64,000 nucleotides of DNA from Eubacteriales bacterium (GCA_028705495.1 JAQWDK010000001.1:62001-126000), one strand, 5' to 3'. Counted from the first letter of the stretch, positions 9,103 to 17,683 are shown. Notes: a model not told the origin generated them from the sequence alone. Made by a program: numbers and translations.

Positions 9103-10147
9103 GTCAGTTCCACCCTTTGGTTATGACAAGATTGAAATAGTCGGAGACAAGGGGTTTACTCTGCAACCCAACGAAAACGCAAAAACTATAGAGATTATTT
9201 ATAAGTGGTATATTGAGGGAGACGGGTCAACTGTAATTGCCAAAAAATTAGATTCTATGAAAATATCTCCTAGGCATGGAGGAATGTGGAGCAAGGCAAC
9301 AATAACAGATATTTTAAAAAACCCCGTATATATGGGGATGGTCAGATGGGGCTATAAAAAAGAAAAAAAGACATATGTTGATGGCGTTTTGAAAAAGACC
9401 AGAACTAAAAACAGTGATGATTATATTTTTGTAAAAGGCATACATCCTGCTATCATATCGGAGGAGGATTTTAACAAAGCTCAGATAAAAAGACAGCAAA
9501 ACACACATCAATGCACAACGCCGCACAATGAATTAAAAAACCCCCTTGCAGGATTAATTTATTGCCAAAAATGCGGGGGTCTGATGTCGAGGATGGGAAG
9601 CAATAAAAAAAACAAGTATGACAATATATATTGCCCCAACAGATATTGCGATAATGTTGCAGCTCCCGTATTTATGATTGAAAAAGCTATTATAAGTGTT
9701 TTATCTGATAGGCTCAGGGACTTTAAGGTTGAGGTCGATTTCACAATAAACAACGAAAGGGAACAAGCAATAAAAAACAGCGTCTTAGACGATTTAAGCA
9801 GATCTCACAATGTTATTGAAAAGCAGATTTCTCAGACATACGATTTGTTGGAACAGCAGTTATATACGGCAGATCTATTCAAGCAAAGAAATCAAGAATT
9901 GCAACAAAGAAAAGAAGAGATAGAAAAAGCTATTGAAAAAATCAATAGCGAAGAAAAGAGCAAGGTGGATCAAAAGTATTATGTGGAAGAGTTTATACCA
10001 CAAATTAAAGATGTTGTTAGTTTATATTTTAATATTCCGACTGTTCAGGGCAAGAACGATGTATTAAAGACCATATTAAAAAGGTTATATATTATAAAGA
10101 AAAAGCCAATACAAGGGGGAATGTCCTTAATGAAAACTTCAAAATAG
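9101..10147 (+). pseudogene. Large serine recombinase, C-terminal fragment without catalytic domain
   Basis: 348 residues remain. They begin at the PPFGYD motif that starts the recombinase domain, then the domain itself (WSKATITDILKNPVYMG), a zinc ribbon (CQKCGG at about 154 and YCPNRYCDN at about 177) and a long coiled coil (about 200-310). The resolvase-like N-terminal domain with the nucleophilic serine, usually about 150 residues, is absent. An in-frame TAG at 9089-9091 closes the upstream frame inside the 38-bp inverted repeat. Such enzymes integrate and excise conjugative or mobilisable elements; this one cannot be active alone. It ends 9 bp before the stop of the broken merR on the other strand. 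Confidence 0.85.
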
Positions 10148-10156
10148 AACTGTTCC

Positions 10157-10714
10157 CTATAATAGATATGGAAACATCTTAATTGGCATTGAGAAGTATG
10201 GGGCTATACAAATCCGCACATCACGGTCGGTCAGTTTGAGCAGTGTTTCGCTGGCGACTTGCAAATCCGCTGCCGTTTTTTCTTCTTTGAGCGGTATCTT
10301 TTGCACAGTCAGCGCGTCCACCGCTTCCAACAAGGTGGTATCGTCCAGCAGACTCAGTTTAATGTCCTGATGGATGCTTTCTTTCAGACGTGATATAAAA
10401 GAGTTTATAATATCCCGAATGGTAGACAACGCCGTGATTTCATCATCCACTTCGGCGAGGTTCTGCTGGAAAGCATCTATAATTGCCGCCGTGTTTTCGC
10501 TTTTCAAAATCAAAGCGATTTGTTTCAGCGGTATCCGCAGTTTCCGCAGCACAAGGATTTGTCGCAAGCGCGTGACCATCGCTTCATCGTAGGTTCGGTA
10601 GGCGTAGTCATCCTTTTTGATGCTCTCAATCAGCCCGATCTGCTCGTAGTATCGCAGGGTTCGGGTGGAGATCGAGAGCTTCTTTGATATTTCGCTGATG
10701 GTAGTTAATTTCAT
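10157..10714 (-). pseudogene. MerR-family regulator truncated at its 3' end
   Basis: The N-terminal MerR winged helix is intact (STRTLRYYEQIGLI, LRQILVLRKLRIPLKQI), followed by the dimerisation coiled coil (LAEVDDEITAL). It is a paralog of the intact 317-residue regulator at 34013-34966; both share the pattern VLRKL.IP.K.I..I.KSE.T. Similarity stops just after DVRI at about residue 170, and the final residues (CIAPYFSMPIKMFPYLL) are unrelated. The effector domain has thus been replaced by DNA from the recombinase side; the junction is near 10205. Start ATG with GAGGAG upstream. DNA binding may survive but ligand sensing should be lost. Confidence 0.8.
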
Positions 10715-10781
10715 ATCTTTTTTCTCCTCTGAATTTAGTCCCGGTTCCCCGCGCGTCGCGGATTAGGATCGGGCTATATTC

Positions 10782-10812
10782 AGTATAAAGTGCGACGTCG
10801 CGTCAAAGTCAA
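10782..10812 (-). promoter_or_regulatory. MerR-type promoter with 19-bp spacer and operator dyad
   Basis: On the minus strand, TTGACT (10812-10807) and TATACT (10787-10782) are separated by exactly 19 bp. That is the overlong spacer typical of MerR-regulated promoters, which the regulator untwists. The spacer holds the palindrome GCGACGTCGC. It lies 68 bp upstream of the truncated merR, so autoregulation is likely. Confidence 0.7.
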
Positions 10813-10826
10813 TGATAAAATGCCGC

Positions 10827-11855
10827 TCACTTTATATCTTTCCTGAAAAATATACACCGCTCGGTTTCGGTAAAACCAAGCCGCAAATGAAACAAATAGC
10901 TATCGGTATTATACAGAAGACAATCACTGGCAAATTCACGACAACCACGCTCCTTTGCCCAAATTTCACATGAGCGGACAAGAGCGGTCGCCACGCCGTG
11001 CTTGCGATATTCGGAGAGAACGTAAATTCCTTCTAAAAAAGCGCGAGTTTCACCTGTATTCAGCTCTGTGCCGTTGACATATTCGCTTCGCAATGCAACA
11101 TGAGCGATACCGATTGGCGTATTGTCCGCAAAGCTGAGAAAGAAACACTGCCGTTCATCGAAGAAGTGCTGATTGTTTTCTGCCAGCAGTTCATCCCGGT
11201 TCATGTTATATAATTCGCAAAGAAGATCGGTAACAATATCTATATCGTTTTGTGTCGCAGCACGGGTGGCAGATTCGACAGATAATGTTGGCGGTAAATT
11301 TGCAAGATAATCCCGCGCCAAAATCGCGTAATTTGCTGCGTCGCAAATACCTTGGTTGTTCCAGTCGGATTGCAATGATGTTCCTTCATACCGCAGTCCG
11401 GCTTTCTGCATTACTTTACCGCTATTCGGATTGCGCGGGTCATGGCGGGACTCTATGCGATTTACACCCACGTCCTCAAAGAAAAACCGAACAAGCCGGA
11501 TTAACGCTTCGGATGTATATCCTTTATGCCACCAAACCTTGCCGATGCAGTAACCGATATGTACCATTTGCGTTTTATCATCCGACTTCACGACACCAAT
11601 GCTTCCGATAGGTTCGTGAATGTCCTTTACTTCAATTGCCCATTGATAAAAGTTGGGTTCATCATAATGTGAAAGCCAGATGTCCTCTAAAACCTTTCGG
11701 CTTTCCTCAATCGAACCGTGCGTAGGCCACATGAGATATTTGGTAACATCGGGGTCGGCACACCAGTTGCGGAACATGGCTTCTGCATCTTCTACTGTAA
11801 ATCTTCGCAAAATAAGACGTTCTGTTTCAAGTGTTATGGTTCCTTTGTGCGTCAT
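10827..11855 (-). CDS. Fusion of a RimJ-type GNAT and an AAC(6')-like acetyltransferase
   Basis: 342 residues with two GNAT domains. Residues 1 to about 180 resemble RimJ/RimL N-acetyltransferases (LILRRFTVEDAEAMFRNW, GYCIGKVWWHKGYTSEAL, MQKAGLRYEG). Residues from about 188 to the end resemble small aminoglycoside 6'-N-acetyltransferases of the AAC(6')-Ig/Ih type: EYVNGTE, FLEGIYVLSEYRKHGVATAL, AKERGCREFASD and LGFTETER with a terminal FFRKDI. Acetyl-CoA is the expected donor for both. Whether it modifies aminoglycosides is not shown; the C-terminal motif order is the best clue. It is the last gene of the 21-kb minus-strand operon and lies 22 bp after the VOC gene. Confidence 0.75.
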   Translation of the reverse strand: MTHKGTITLETERLILRRFTVEDAEAMFRNWCADPDVTKYLMWPTHGSIEESRKVLEDIWLSHYDEPNFYQWAIEVKDIHEPIGSIGVVKSDDKTQMVHIGYCIGKVWWHKGYTSEALIRLVRFFFEDVGVNRIESRHDPRNPNSGKVMQKAGLRYEGTSLQSDWNNQGICDAANYAILARDYLANLPPTLSVESATRAATQNDIDIVTDLLCELYNMNRDELLAENNQHFFDERQCFFLSFADNTPIGIAHVALRSEYVNGTELNTGETRAFLEGIYVLSEYRKHGVATALVRSCEIWAKERGCREFASDCLLYNTDSYLFHLRLGFTETERCIFFRKDIK

Positions 11856-11877
11856 TTCAAGCTCACCTCGCTATATC

Positions 11878-12255
11878 TTAAAAAACATTCAGCATCCAGC
11901 GGACACCATATTTATCTGTAACGTCCACAAGCAGCAAGCACCATTCGCATGAAGCTAAAGGATAATGAACTTCTCCTTGCTCTTTCAGTATGTTGTATGC
12001 GGCAGCAATAGATTCTTCATCATCAAAGGTAACCCAAAACTGCATATTGTTTCCGTTCATAAATTCCGTTTTATAACACGATTTCTCGCTTATCCCCAAA
12101 ATTGTTTGCCCGTTAATAACGATTTCAGCGTGTGCGTAAAAATTGTCATCATCGGAAGCCTTAAAGCAATTCTGTGATATCGTGTTAAACGCTTTGCAAT
12201 AGAAATCTACAGCTTCAATGCTTCCTGTTAAATAAGCCATAAATGCCGTTCTCAT
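11878..12255 (-). CDS. VOC-family protein (PhnB/glyoxalase-like)
   Basis: 125 residues with the paired beta-alpha-beta-beta-beta pattern of the vicinal-oxygen-chelate fold. The PhnB-like signature is GSIEAVDFYCKAF near the N-terminus, HAEIVINGQTILG, and a C-terminal CEWCLLLVDVTDKYGVRWMLN. Members include metal enzymes and drug-binding proteins such as bleomycin-binding proteins; the substrate here cannot be told. Its Shine-Dalgarno-like AGGTGG precedes the ATG, and it follows the MmcQ/YjbR gene by 11 bp in the same operon. Confidence 0.75.
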   Translation of the reverse strand: MRTAFMAYLTGSIEAVDFYCKAFNTISQNCFKASDDDNFYAHAEIVINGQTILGISEKSCYKTEFMNGNNMQFWVTFDDEESIAAAYNILKEQGEVHYPLASCEWCLLLVDVTDKYGVRWMLNVF

Positions 12256-12266
12256 CTTATTTCCAC

Positions 12267-12647
12267 CTATCTTATCTCTTTCTGGATATATTTTGGAAAC
12301 TTGGCAACCACCACTTCATAAGCGTAGTCAATCATGCGTATAATCTCATCATCCGGCACAGAGCCATCAAGTGAAACCGTATTGAAATGCGGCTGTTGAA
12401 CCGGAGGGCAGTGCCAACCTCGCACAACCGAACCGGGGTAAATCATTCTGTAAAGCTCCGCAGATTCGGGCGTGCAGTTAAAGGTAGCCTTTGGCTCGCC
12501 ACGAAGATAAAATATTTGAGCAAAAATGCGCCCCTTGTCCTGTGATGGAGCCTTCACCTTGACCACCGGTGTTACAGGGTCAAAAGGAAAATCCAAATAT
12601 GCACCTTGCTTTTTCAAACAGTATTCAATGATCTGTTCGTGGGTCAT
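12267..12647 (-). CDS. MmcQ/YjbR-family protein
   Basis: The start is taken at the ATG at 12647 (AAAGGA 8 bp upstream), not the in-frame TTG at 12668. About 126 residues show the family hallmarks: QGAYLDFPFDPVTPVVKV, IFYLRGEPKATFNC, YPGSVVRGWHCPP and LDGSVPDDEIIRMIDYAYEVV. MmcQ/YjbR proteins have a double-wing DNA-binding-like fold; MmcQ was named from the mitomycin cluster but the biochemical role is unknown. It sits between the P-loop kinase and VOC genes with gaps of 30 and 11 bp. Confidence 0.8.
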   Translation of the reverse strand: MTHEQIIEYCLKKQGAYLDFPFDPVTPVVKVKAPSQDKGRIFAQIFYLRGEPKATFNCTPESAELYRMIYPGSVVRGWHCPPVQQPHFNTVSLDGSVPDDEIIRMIDYAYEVVVAKFPKYIQKEIR

Positions 12648-12677
12648 GTCTTTTTTCCTTTCGCTCAATTACAATGT

Positions 12678-13229
12678 TTACAAAGAAAATCGTTGCTTTA
12701 TCATGTGTGCCACCGTATCGGGTGGTAAGTCTGTGTTATCAATTTTTATGTAATTCTCAAAAGCGATTTCGCCGTCATTGCTAACACATCGGGCTTTGGT
12801 ATCGTCCATTATTAACCGCTGATTGGAAACTTCTATATCGCGTTTTGAGGGTTTATGCATTAAGCGGTTTTCTGTCGCATTCCTTTGTAAACGCACTTCC
12901 TGTGGCGCAACTAATTCCGCATAATAAATTTCTGCATTATTCTTTTTGAAAATTTCGGTGACATGGGCAAGATAATCCCATTCGGACTGCCAATCAAACG
13001 CCATCATATAAGTGAAAATCATACCGTAATTATTTGATGCGGCGAAATCTTCAAAAATCACTTCGCGCAGTTTTTGGGTAGTATCGCCCTTAAAATAGCC
13101 AAAAATCTCAATCACAGGCTCAATTGTCATATGATTGTGAAACAGTCGCAACTCGGTAATTTTCATAAGTTCCTGCCCAACGGTCATTTTACCAACTGAT
13201 GAATTTCCAAATAGAAATAATAATTTCAT
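12678..13229 (-). CDS. Small P-loop kinase-like NTPase
   Basis: 183 residues beginning with a Walker A motif GNSSVGKMT (residues 8-16), followed by an adenylate/shikimate-kinase-like arrangement: a lid region with RNATENRLMHKPSKRD and a C-terminal KIDNTDLPPDTVAHMI typical of nucleoside or sugar kinases. No clear Walker B of an AAA+ protein is seen. The substrate is unknown; related small kinases phosphorylate nucleosides, sugars or antibiotics. The gene begins 3 bp after the nucleotidyltransferase-like gene and is translated from ATG with ACGAGG upstream. Confidence 0.65.
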   Translation of the reverse strand: MKLLFLFGNSSVGKMTVGQELMKITELRLFHNHMTIEPVIEIFGYFKGDTTQKLREVIFEDFAASNNYGMIFTYMMAFDWQSEWDYLAHVTEIFKKNNAEIYYAELVAPQEVRLQRNATENRLMHKPSKRDIEVSNQRLIMDDTKARCVSNDGEIAFENYIKIDNTDLPPDTVAHMIKQRFSL

Positions 13230-13232
13230 ATT

Positions 13233-13703
13233 TTATTTACCTCGTTCTTTCAACGCATTTTTAATTCTTTGAGCGCGTTCTAATTTCCCCCATTTTTCCA
13301 ATGTCCTTACATATAGTTCTATCGGTGGAGCTTTTATTTTAAGACCATTCCACTCGTAAACCAACAGATTTGATTCGGCATACTTTCCAAAGTGTGTGGG
13401 TTCGGGCAAGTCATTTGCATCCTGTAATCCAGAGAACAAACAAACTTCGCATTCAACATATGCCAATCCATTGTATTTAAACGTTTCCGACCTCGACCCT
13501 GCGCAAACGATTGGTTCAATTATATAATCTTGAAAAGCATTGCGAACAGTTTCCAAATCCTTTTCATAAAAATAAAAATCCACATCCTTTATATCATCTT
13601 CGATTCCGTTTAACGGTAAAAGGATGCTGCCAGTAGTCCACCATTCAATATTTGCTTTTTCGGCGATAGAAGCAATTCGTTTTAATCCTTCTTTCCAATT
13701 CAT
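13233..13703 (-). CDS. Nucleotidyltransferase-like protein
   Basis: 156 residues. EWWTTGSILLPLNGI followed by DDIKDVDFYFYEKDL fits the start of a minimal nucleotidyltransferase fold, with the Asp pair in KDVDF at the place of the metal-binding aspartates; the usual GS motif is only partly kept (TGS). The rest is unassigned. Members act on small molecules such as aminoglycosides or lincosamides, or on proteins and tRNA; no substrate can be inferred. It lies immediately upstream of the kinase-like gene, with GGATGGAG before its ATG. Confidence 0.5.
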   Translation of the reverse strand: MNWKEGLKRIASIAEKANIEWWTTGSILLPLNGIEDDIKDVDFYFYEKDLETVRNAFQDYIIEPIVCAGSRSETFKYNGLAYVECEVCLFSGLQDANDLPEPTHFGKYAESNLLVYEWNGLKIKAPPIELYVRTLEKWGKLERAQRIKNALKERGK

Positions 13704-13736
13704 TTAATTATCTCCATCCCTTTCATCTTCCTCAAT

Positions 13737-14591
13737 TTACAAATCATAAAGGCACGGCATATCATCAATGAACTCTGACGGCAAACCCAAATCAGTAAAG
13801 TATTCACACATTGCCACAGGTGCGTATTTTTCAGAAGAATAATGCGTGCCGCCAAGTAAATTGATATGGTTTTCTCTTTCAAGCTGATGCACTTCGTGGG
13901 AATACTCGTTGTCAACGGTAACTCCCGTTATCAAGGTTTTGACACCGTTTTCGAGCATCTCTTGTACTACTGCCCTGATATTTCCGCCACCCGGGCAGAT
14001 TGCGATTTTTTCACCTTTGAGATTTTCATCTCCATATAAGTACAAGCTGGTTTTATGTCCCACGGCTTGTGTGTACCATTCTTGCAACTCGCTGATGGTA
14101 TTGCAATTAGACGTTCCAATCACGCCGCACACAGCACCAAAGTATAAAAACGAAGGTTTTTCAACAATAATGTTTAGTCTTTCAGCCAAGGTCGCGCAGG
14201 TTGAATACTTGCCGTAATTATCAAGCGGATGATGTAAAACATAGATTGATATATTTCTTTTTTTAAGCTCTCTGATAAATTGTTCATTGGCGGCGTAATT
14301 GCCGCTGTGTTCTTTTATATCCCAAGCGGTGGGATGGTGAGAAAACAACATAGCATTGCTTACATCATCGTTTATTATTTTCAACAATACTTTGTCAGAA
14401 AGAAAAACGGTGGTATAGACTTTTTCGATTTCATTTGCAAAATCACACATTAAGCCAATGCCGCCGTTTTGCTTGAACGGCGGAAATAAATACTGATCCA
14501 AATCCGGCATTCTTTTTGCCCAGTCAACATCCTGAATGCCGTCTTTGATAAAATCGGTATTTAGTATTTCATACAAATTATGTGCTCTCAT
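13737..14591 (-). CDS. Nif3-like dinuclear metal-centre protein
   Basis: 284 residues of the NIF3/DUF34 family. Visible metal-ligand motifs are FSHHPTAWD (about 82-90), VLHHPLDNYG (about 117-126), the glycine-rich ICPGGGN (about 196) and GTHYSSEKYA (about 246-255). The family forms hexameric rings with a di-metal site; the reaction is still debated (proposed hydrolase). Its ATG overlaps the stop of the upstream barrel protein by 4 bp, implying translational coupling. A chromosomal housekeeping copy would normally sit beside a tRNA methyltransferase gene; this one lies in a cargo-like operon. Confidence 0.85.
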   Translation of the reverse strand: MRAHNLYEILNTDFIKDGIQDVDWAKRMPDLDQYLFPPFKQNGGIGLMCDFANEIEKVYTTVFLSDKVLLKIINDDVSNAMLFSHHPTAWDIKEHSGNYAANEQFIRELKKRNISIYVLHHPLDNYGKYSTCATLAERLNIIVEKPSFLYFGAVCGVIGTSNCNTISELQEWYTQAVGHKTSLYLYGDENLKGEKIAICPGGGNIRAVVQEMLENGVKTLITGVTVDNEYSHEVHQLERENHINLLGGTHYSSEKYAPVAMCEYFTDLGLPSEFIDDMPCLYDL

Positions 14592-15508
14592 AATCTCCCC
14601 ATGCCTTTCAAATACAACATATTCAAAATAGTGCCATTACCTTTCCACCAATTCTTGCTGACAGCCCATTCTTCCGGATAATCAGCCCAGCCCCAAGGGA
14701 TAGGCCATGAGCCGTCCGGGAGCTGTGTTTTGATGATGAACTCACATTCATAATCAGCTATTTCTTTATTGTCGGCATAGAAAATACTGTCATGGTCAGT
14801 GAGAAACTGTGATGGTTTGCAAATATAGCCGGTTTCCCATTCGGCGGTGTTTTGCGTAATGCTGTGTTTGACTTGTTTGTGTAGCTTAGCTTTCAATGCA
14901 GGCAAGTCAATCACATCGTTCACTCCGGCTTCCTCGCAATATTGCATCAAGCGAACAAAACAAGCCGCTGTATGCATATCGCTCAATAAATCCTGCGCCA
15001 TATAGGAGGCGACGGCTTCTGTTGCTATACAGCAGCCAAGCCGATATAAATTGTTGTTTTTATCTGCAAAACGGATGATAAACCCGGCAAGGCAAGCGGT
15101 GGGGTTGTAACCGTAGCATCCGTCATCGTCTGCTTCTGAATACCCCCACCACGGCGCATGAGGATAACCTTCATTACTATTTATAGCAAAAGGCCAAAAC
15201 TTACCGTTAAAATGCTTACCACTTGCCAGATAGCGCAATATCCCATCTATAATTGGATGCGTATTATCGGCAAAATCAATCTCTCGCAAAATCTCTGTTG
15301 CCGTCCATGTTTGAATGGGCGCAGAGTTTGGATTCCAACAATCCGGCTCCAGCGCATGACCGAACCCGCCGTCCTCGTTCTGATAAGTGGCGAGAGCCGT
15401 CAACACGGCTTCCTTGCTTCCGCTTTCAAAATGATACTGCCATCGGGCAATGTCTAAAGGTCGAGCATCGCGGTAGATGAATGTGCGGACTTTTTGATAT
15501 GTTTTCAT
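14588..15508 (-). CDS. Alpha/alpha-barrel protein with prenyltransferase-type repeats (paralog A)
   Basis: 306 residues with repeated QxxDGGFG/QxPDGSW motifs: ALATYQNEDGGFGHAL near residue 40 and IIKTQLPDGSWPIPW near 265. These are hallmarks of the terpenoid-cyclase/prenyltransferase alpha-toroid fold. The catalytic DxDD of squalene-hopene cyclases is not evident. It is a paralog of 16095-17099 with the same order of ALAxYQxxDGGFG, HPxIxGxxxYL and APWWGYSE/VPWCGYSG. The function is unknown; the fold binds large hydrophobic or polysaccharide ligands. It is coupled to Nif3 by a 4-bp overlap and follows a GNAT by 2 bp. Confidence 0.6.
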   Translation of the reverse strand: MKTYQKVRTFIYRDARPLDIARWQYHFESGSKEAVLTALATYQNEDGGFGHALEPDCWNPNSAPIQTWTATEILREIDFADNTHPIIDGILRYLASGKHFNGKFWPFAINSNEGYPHAPWWGYSEADDDGCYGYNPTACLAGFIIRFADKNNNLYRLGCCIATEAVASYMAQDLLSDMHTAACFVRLMQYCEEAGVNDVIDLPALKAKLHKQVKHSITQNTAEWETGYICKPSQFLTDHDSIFYADNKEIADYECEFIIKTQLPDGSWPIPWGWADYPEEWAVSKNWWKGNGTILNMLYLKGMGRL

Positions 15509-15510
15509 TT

Positions 15511-16098
15511 CTACAACTCCTTTCGCATGATTATTGTTCTGCCCTTTTCCGACACTTTTGAAAATCCGGCTTTCTCATAAAGCCGAACAGGTCCTCGACA
15601 ATCCCATTCGTACCGTTCCGTTCTCTCGATGGGGAATCCGGCTACGGCAATATAGCCTTCGGCTCTTGCGTCGGCGATGACTTGATGTAAAAGAGCGGTG
15701 GCAATACCTTTTCCGCGGTATTCCGGGGCAATTTCGAAACAGACTACAGCTTTTTCTCGATTTTCAGCCGGTGCGTGAAAAGGAGTATCGTCATATACAG
15801 GTTCTGCGGGGTAATTCGCTCTGTCATTGGCGTTGCACCAGCCGATAGATAAACCATCAACAAACGCCAAGTACCCTCGCAGGATACCATTTGCAATTTG
15901 CCGCTCGGCTTCTGCGCGGGAAGCGGGACCGGGATTCTTTGCCACATCATCATATATCGCTTGATACTGCGTTTTACTCATTTGATAGATTTGACAATAA
16001 CAGCGATATGGTGAATTGTCCGTGAACGCCCGATTATCAAAAAAATCGAAGTAATCGGCGACAAGCTCCGGGGTAAGTGGCTTGATTGATAAATTCAT
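15511..16098 (-). CDS. GNAT acetyltransferase
   Basis: 195 residues. It contains the acetyl-CoA binding segment [21 protein letters not shown] (R/QxxGxG/A motif at about 123-130) and a C-terminal LYEKAGFSKV. It is closely related to the N-terminal domain of the GNAT-GrpB fusion at 20966-22093: both begin with [22 protein letters not shown] and share the [10 protein letters not shown] segment. The substrate is unknown. Its start overlaps the stop of barrel paralog B by 4 bp, so the two are probably made together. Confidence 0.85.
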   Translation of the reverse strand: MNLSIKPLTPELVADYFDFFDNRAFTDNSPYRCYCQIYQMSKTQYQAIYDDVAKNPGPASRAEAERQIANGILRGYLAFVDGLSIGWCNANDRANYPAEPVYDDTPFHAPAENREKAVVCFEIAPEYRGKGIATALLHQVIADARAEGYIAVAGFPIERTERYEWDCRGPVRLYEKAGFSKVSEKGRTIIMRKEL

Positions 16099-17099
16099 AA
16101 TCCTATCCTCCCAAAACGATGTAATATTGCCAAATACAGCATAGTGAGGTGCGCATCATACTTTTCTTGTAAGCGGTCAAACACTTCACCTTCACCAAGT
16201 CGCCATTTTAACTGCCATTTGCCTTCTTTATTCATTTGTCCAACAAGAAAATCCAAGGATTCATCAACTTCATGAGCAACTTCGGTATACAAAAAACTAT
16301 CGGGGGTACTGACAATTTCACAGGCGACATCTTCAAAATCGTTTGACCATTTATTTTTATCAAGGTTCATGCAGACGGTCGGATTTTGGAGCAGTATGGA
16401 TTTAAGCTTATTTGCCAGTACACTATCTTTCAAGCAAGAAACGAATTGATTATAGCCTTTCAGGTTGTATGGAACGGCAATATCGCTCTCATGCCATTCA
16501 CTTTTACCTGATTGTCCGCACAACGGCGATGCCTTATCATAATACAGTAATATCTTCTCAACAGGATATTTAATGATGTCCAGATATAATTCTTCCGGTA
16601 CAAGATCGCTGTATAATGCCGTAAACGCCGCAAGCACTGAATGTCTATTTGGGTTATATTTCAAAATTCGCTCGTCCTCATCCCGAATGGGCGTGTTTTC
16701 TTCTCCGCTATATCCGCACCACGGAACATGAACACCATTGTTGACACCCGGTTCGTAAAGGTCGCCCCAACTACCCACTTCAGGGAGATAGCGGTCAAGC
16801 AGATATTTCATCATCCCTTGAATCACAGGATGATCGGATGTCGGCTTTTCTTTTAAATAAAAAATGTAGCGAAAAAAAGCGGTGCTTGTATCAAACAAGG
16901 TTGAGCCGTTGTATTCATACTCATAATCCAATCCGCCGAAACCGCCATCATCGTGCTGATATTTCGCAAGCGCATTCATGAAAGCATTAGTATCGCTGTC
17001 CTCAAAAATGTAGCGAAACCACGTACGGTTGATGTCATCCGAATTGGCGAATATGTAATCACGGGCTTTTATGAAGTTTCCATGGGTTAGTTTGGTCAT
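16095..17099 (-). CDS. Alpha/alpha-barrel protein with prenyltransferase-type repeats (paralog B)
   Basis: The start is set at the ATG at 17099, which follows GGAGGAATCGTT; the frame is open further upstream but without a better site. About 334 residues with ALAKYQHDDGGFGGL near residue 50 and VGQMNKEGKWQLKW near 290, the same toroid-type pattern as paralog A. Between them lies VPWCGYSGEENTPI. It overlaps the preceding DUF6273 gene by 4 bp (ATGA) and the following GNAT by 4 bp. No enzymatic role can be assigned. Confidence 0.6.
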   Translation of the reverse strand: MTKLTHGNFIKARDYIFANSDDINRTWFRYIFEDSDTNAFMNALAKYQHDDGGFGGLDYEYEYNGSTLFDTSTAFFRYIFYLKEKPTSDHPVIQGMMKYLLDRYLPEVGSWGDLYEPGVNNGVHVPWCGYSGEENTPIRDEDERILKYNPNRHSVLAAFTALYSDLVPEELYLDIIKYPVEKILLYYDKASPLCGQSGKSEWHESDIAVPYNLKGYNQFVSCLKDSVLANKLKSILLQNPTVCMNLDKNKWSNDFEDVACEIVSTPDSFLYTEVAHEVDESLDFLVGQMNKEGKWQLKWRLGEGEVFDRLQEKYDAHLTMLYLAILHRFGRIGL

Positions 17100-17683
17100 A
17101 ACGATTCCTCCGTCCTCAACCACAACGCAGGACGAACACCGCCGCCTTTACCTTTGCCGCCTGTGCATTCGCCATGAATATGGACATTGCCGCTAATGCT
17201 GATATATGCGGCACGACTGCTGATATAACCGGGAGAACGTAGCCACCACCATGCGTTTTTGCTTCCGAACTTAGCGGCTCTGTCAGCATTATATCGGTCA
17301 TCAAACCACCATGCCTCACCTTTTGGACCAAATTGTTTTGTCTGCAGCTTTCCGCTGTCGCCGAAATATGCCACCACTTCATGAATAGAAAGCAAAAATA
17401 TTTTATTAGTTGTAGAACTGCCGCCAATAGTTCCATCCCACGGATTATCGGGGTTGTCGTTAGTCGTTTCTACAATCCAAGCGCGGTCGGTTTCATCGAA
17501 CGAATCATAAAATTCATTGTTCAAATAATTCCGCAAGTCACACGTTTCCCATGTGATTTCACAATCCGTGTTGTGATACGGACGTTTTTCGATTATCTTT
17601 TCGGTGATGATAAGAACCCTATCATCTTGTTTGTCCAACACATACCAGTCATATTTGCCGAAACGCAATACTTCAAAACTCAT
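17096..17683 (-). CDS. DUF6273-domain protein
   Basis: 195 residues. The sequence has the pattern of DUF6273 proteins: FGKYDWYVLDKQDDRVLIIT at the start, CDLRNYLNNEFYDSF, FLLSIHEV, then AWWWLRSPG and the C-terminal GGGVRPALWL. The compact Trp/Gly-rich C-terminal part recalls C-type-lectin/FGE-like folds, so ligand binding rather than catalysis is plausible. The ribosome binding site is AAGGAGG, 8 bp before the ATG. It lies between the serine hydrolase (18-bp gap) and barrel paralog B (overlap). Confidence 0.75.
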   Translation of the reverse strand: MSFEVLRFGKYDWYVLDKQDDRVLIITEKIIEKRPYHNTDCEITWETCDLRNYLNNEFYDSFDETDRAWIVETTNDNPDNPWDGTIGGSSTTNKIFLLSIHEVVAYFGDSGKLQTKQFGPKGEAWWFDDRYNADRAAKFGSKNAWWWLRSPGYISSRAAYISISGNVHIHGECTGGKGKGGGVRPALWLRTEESL

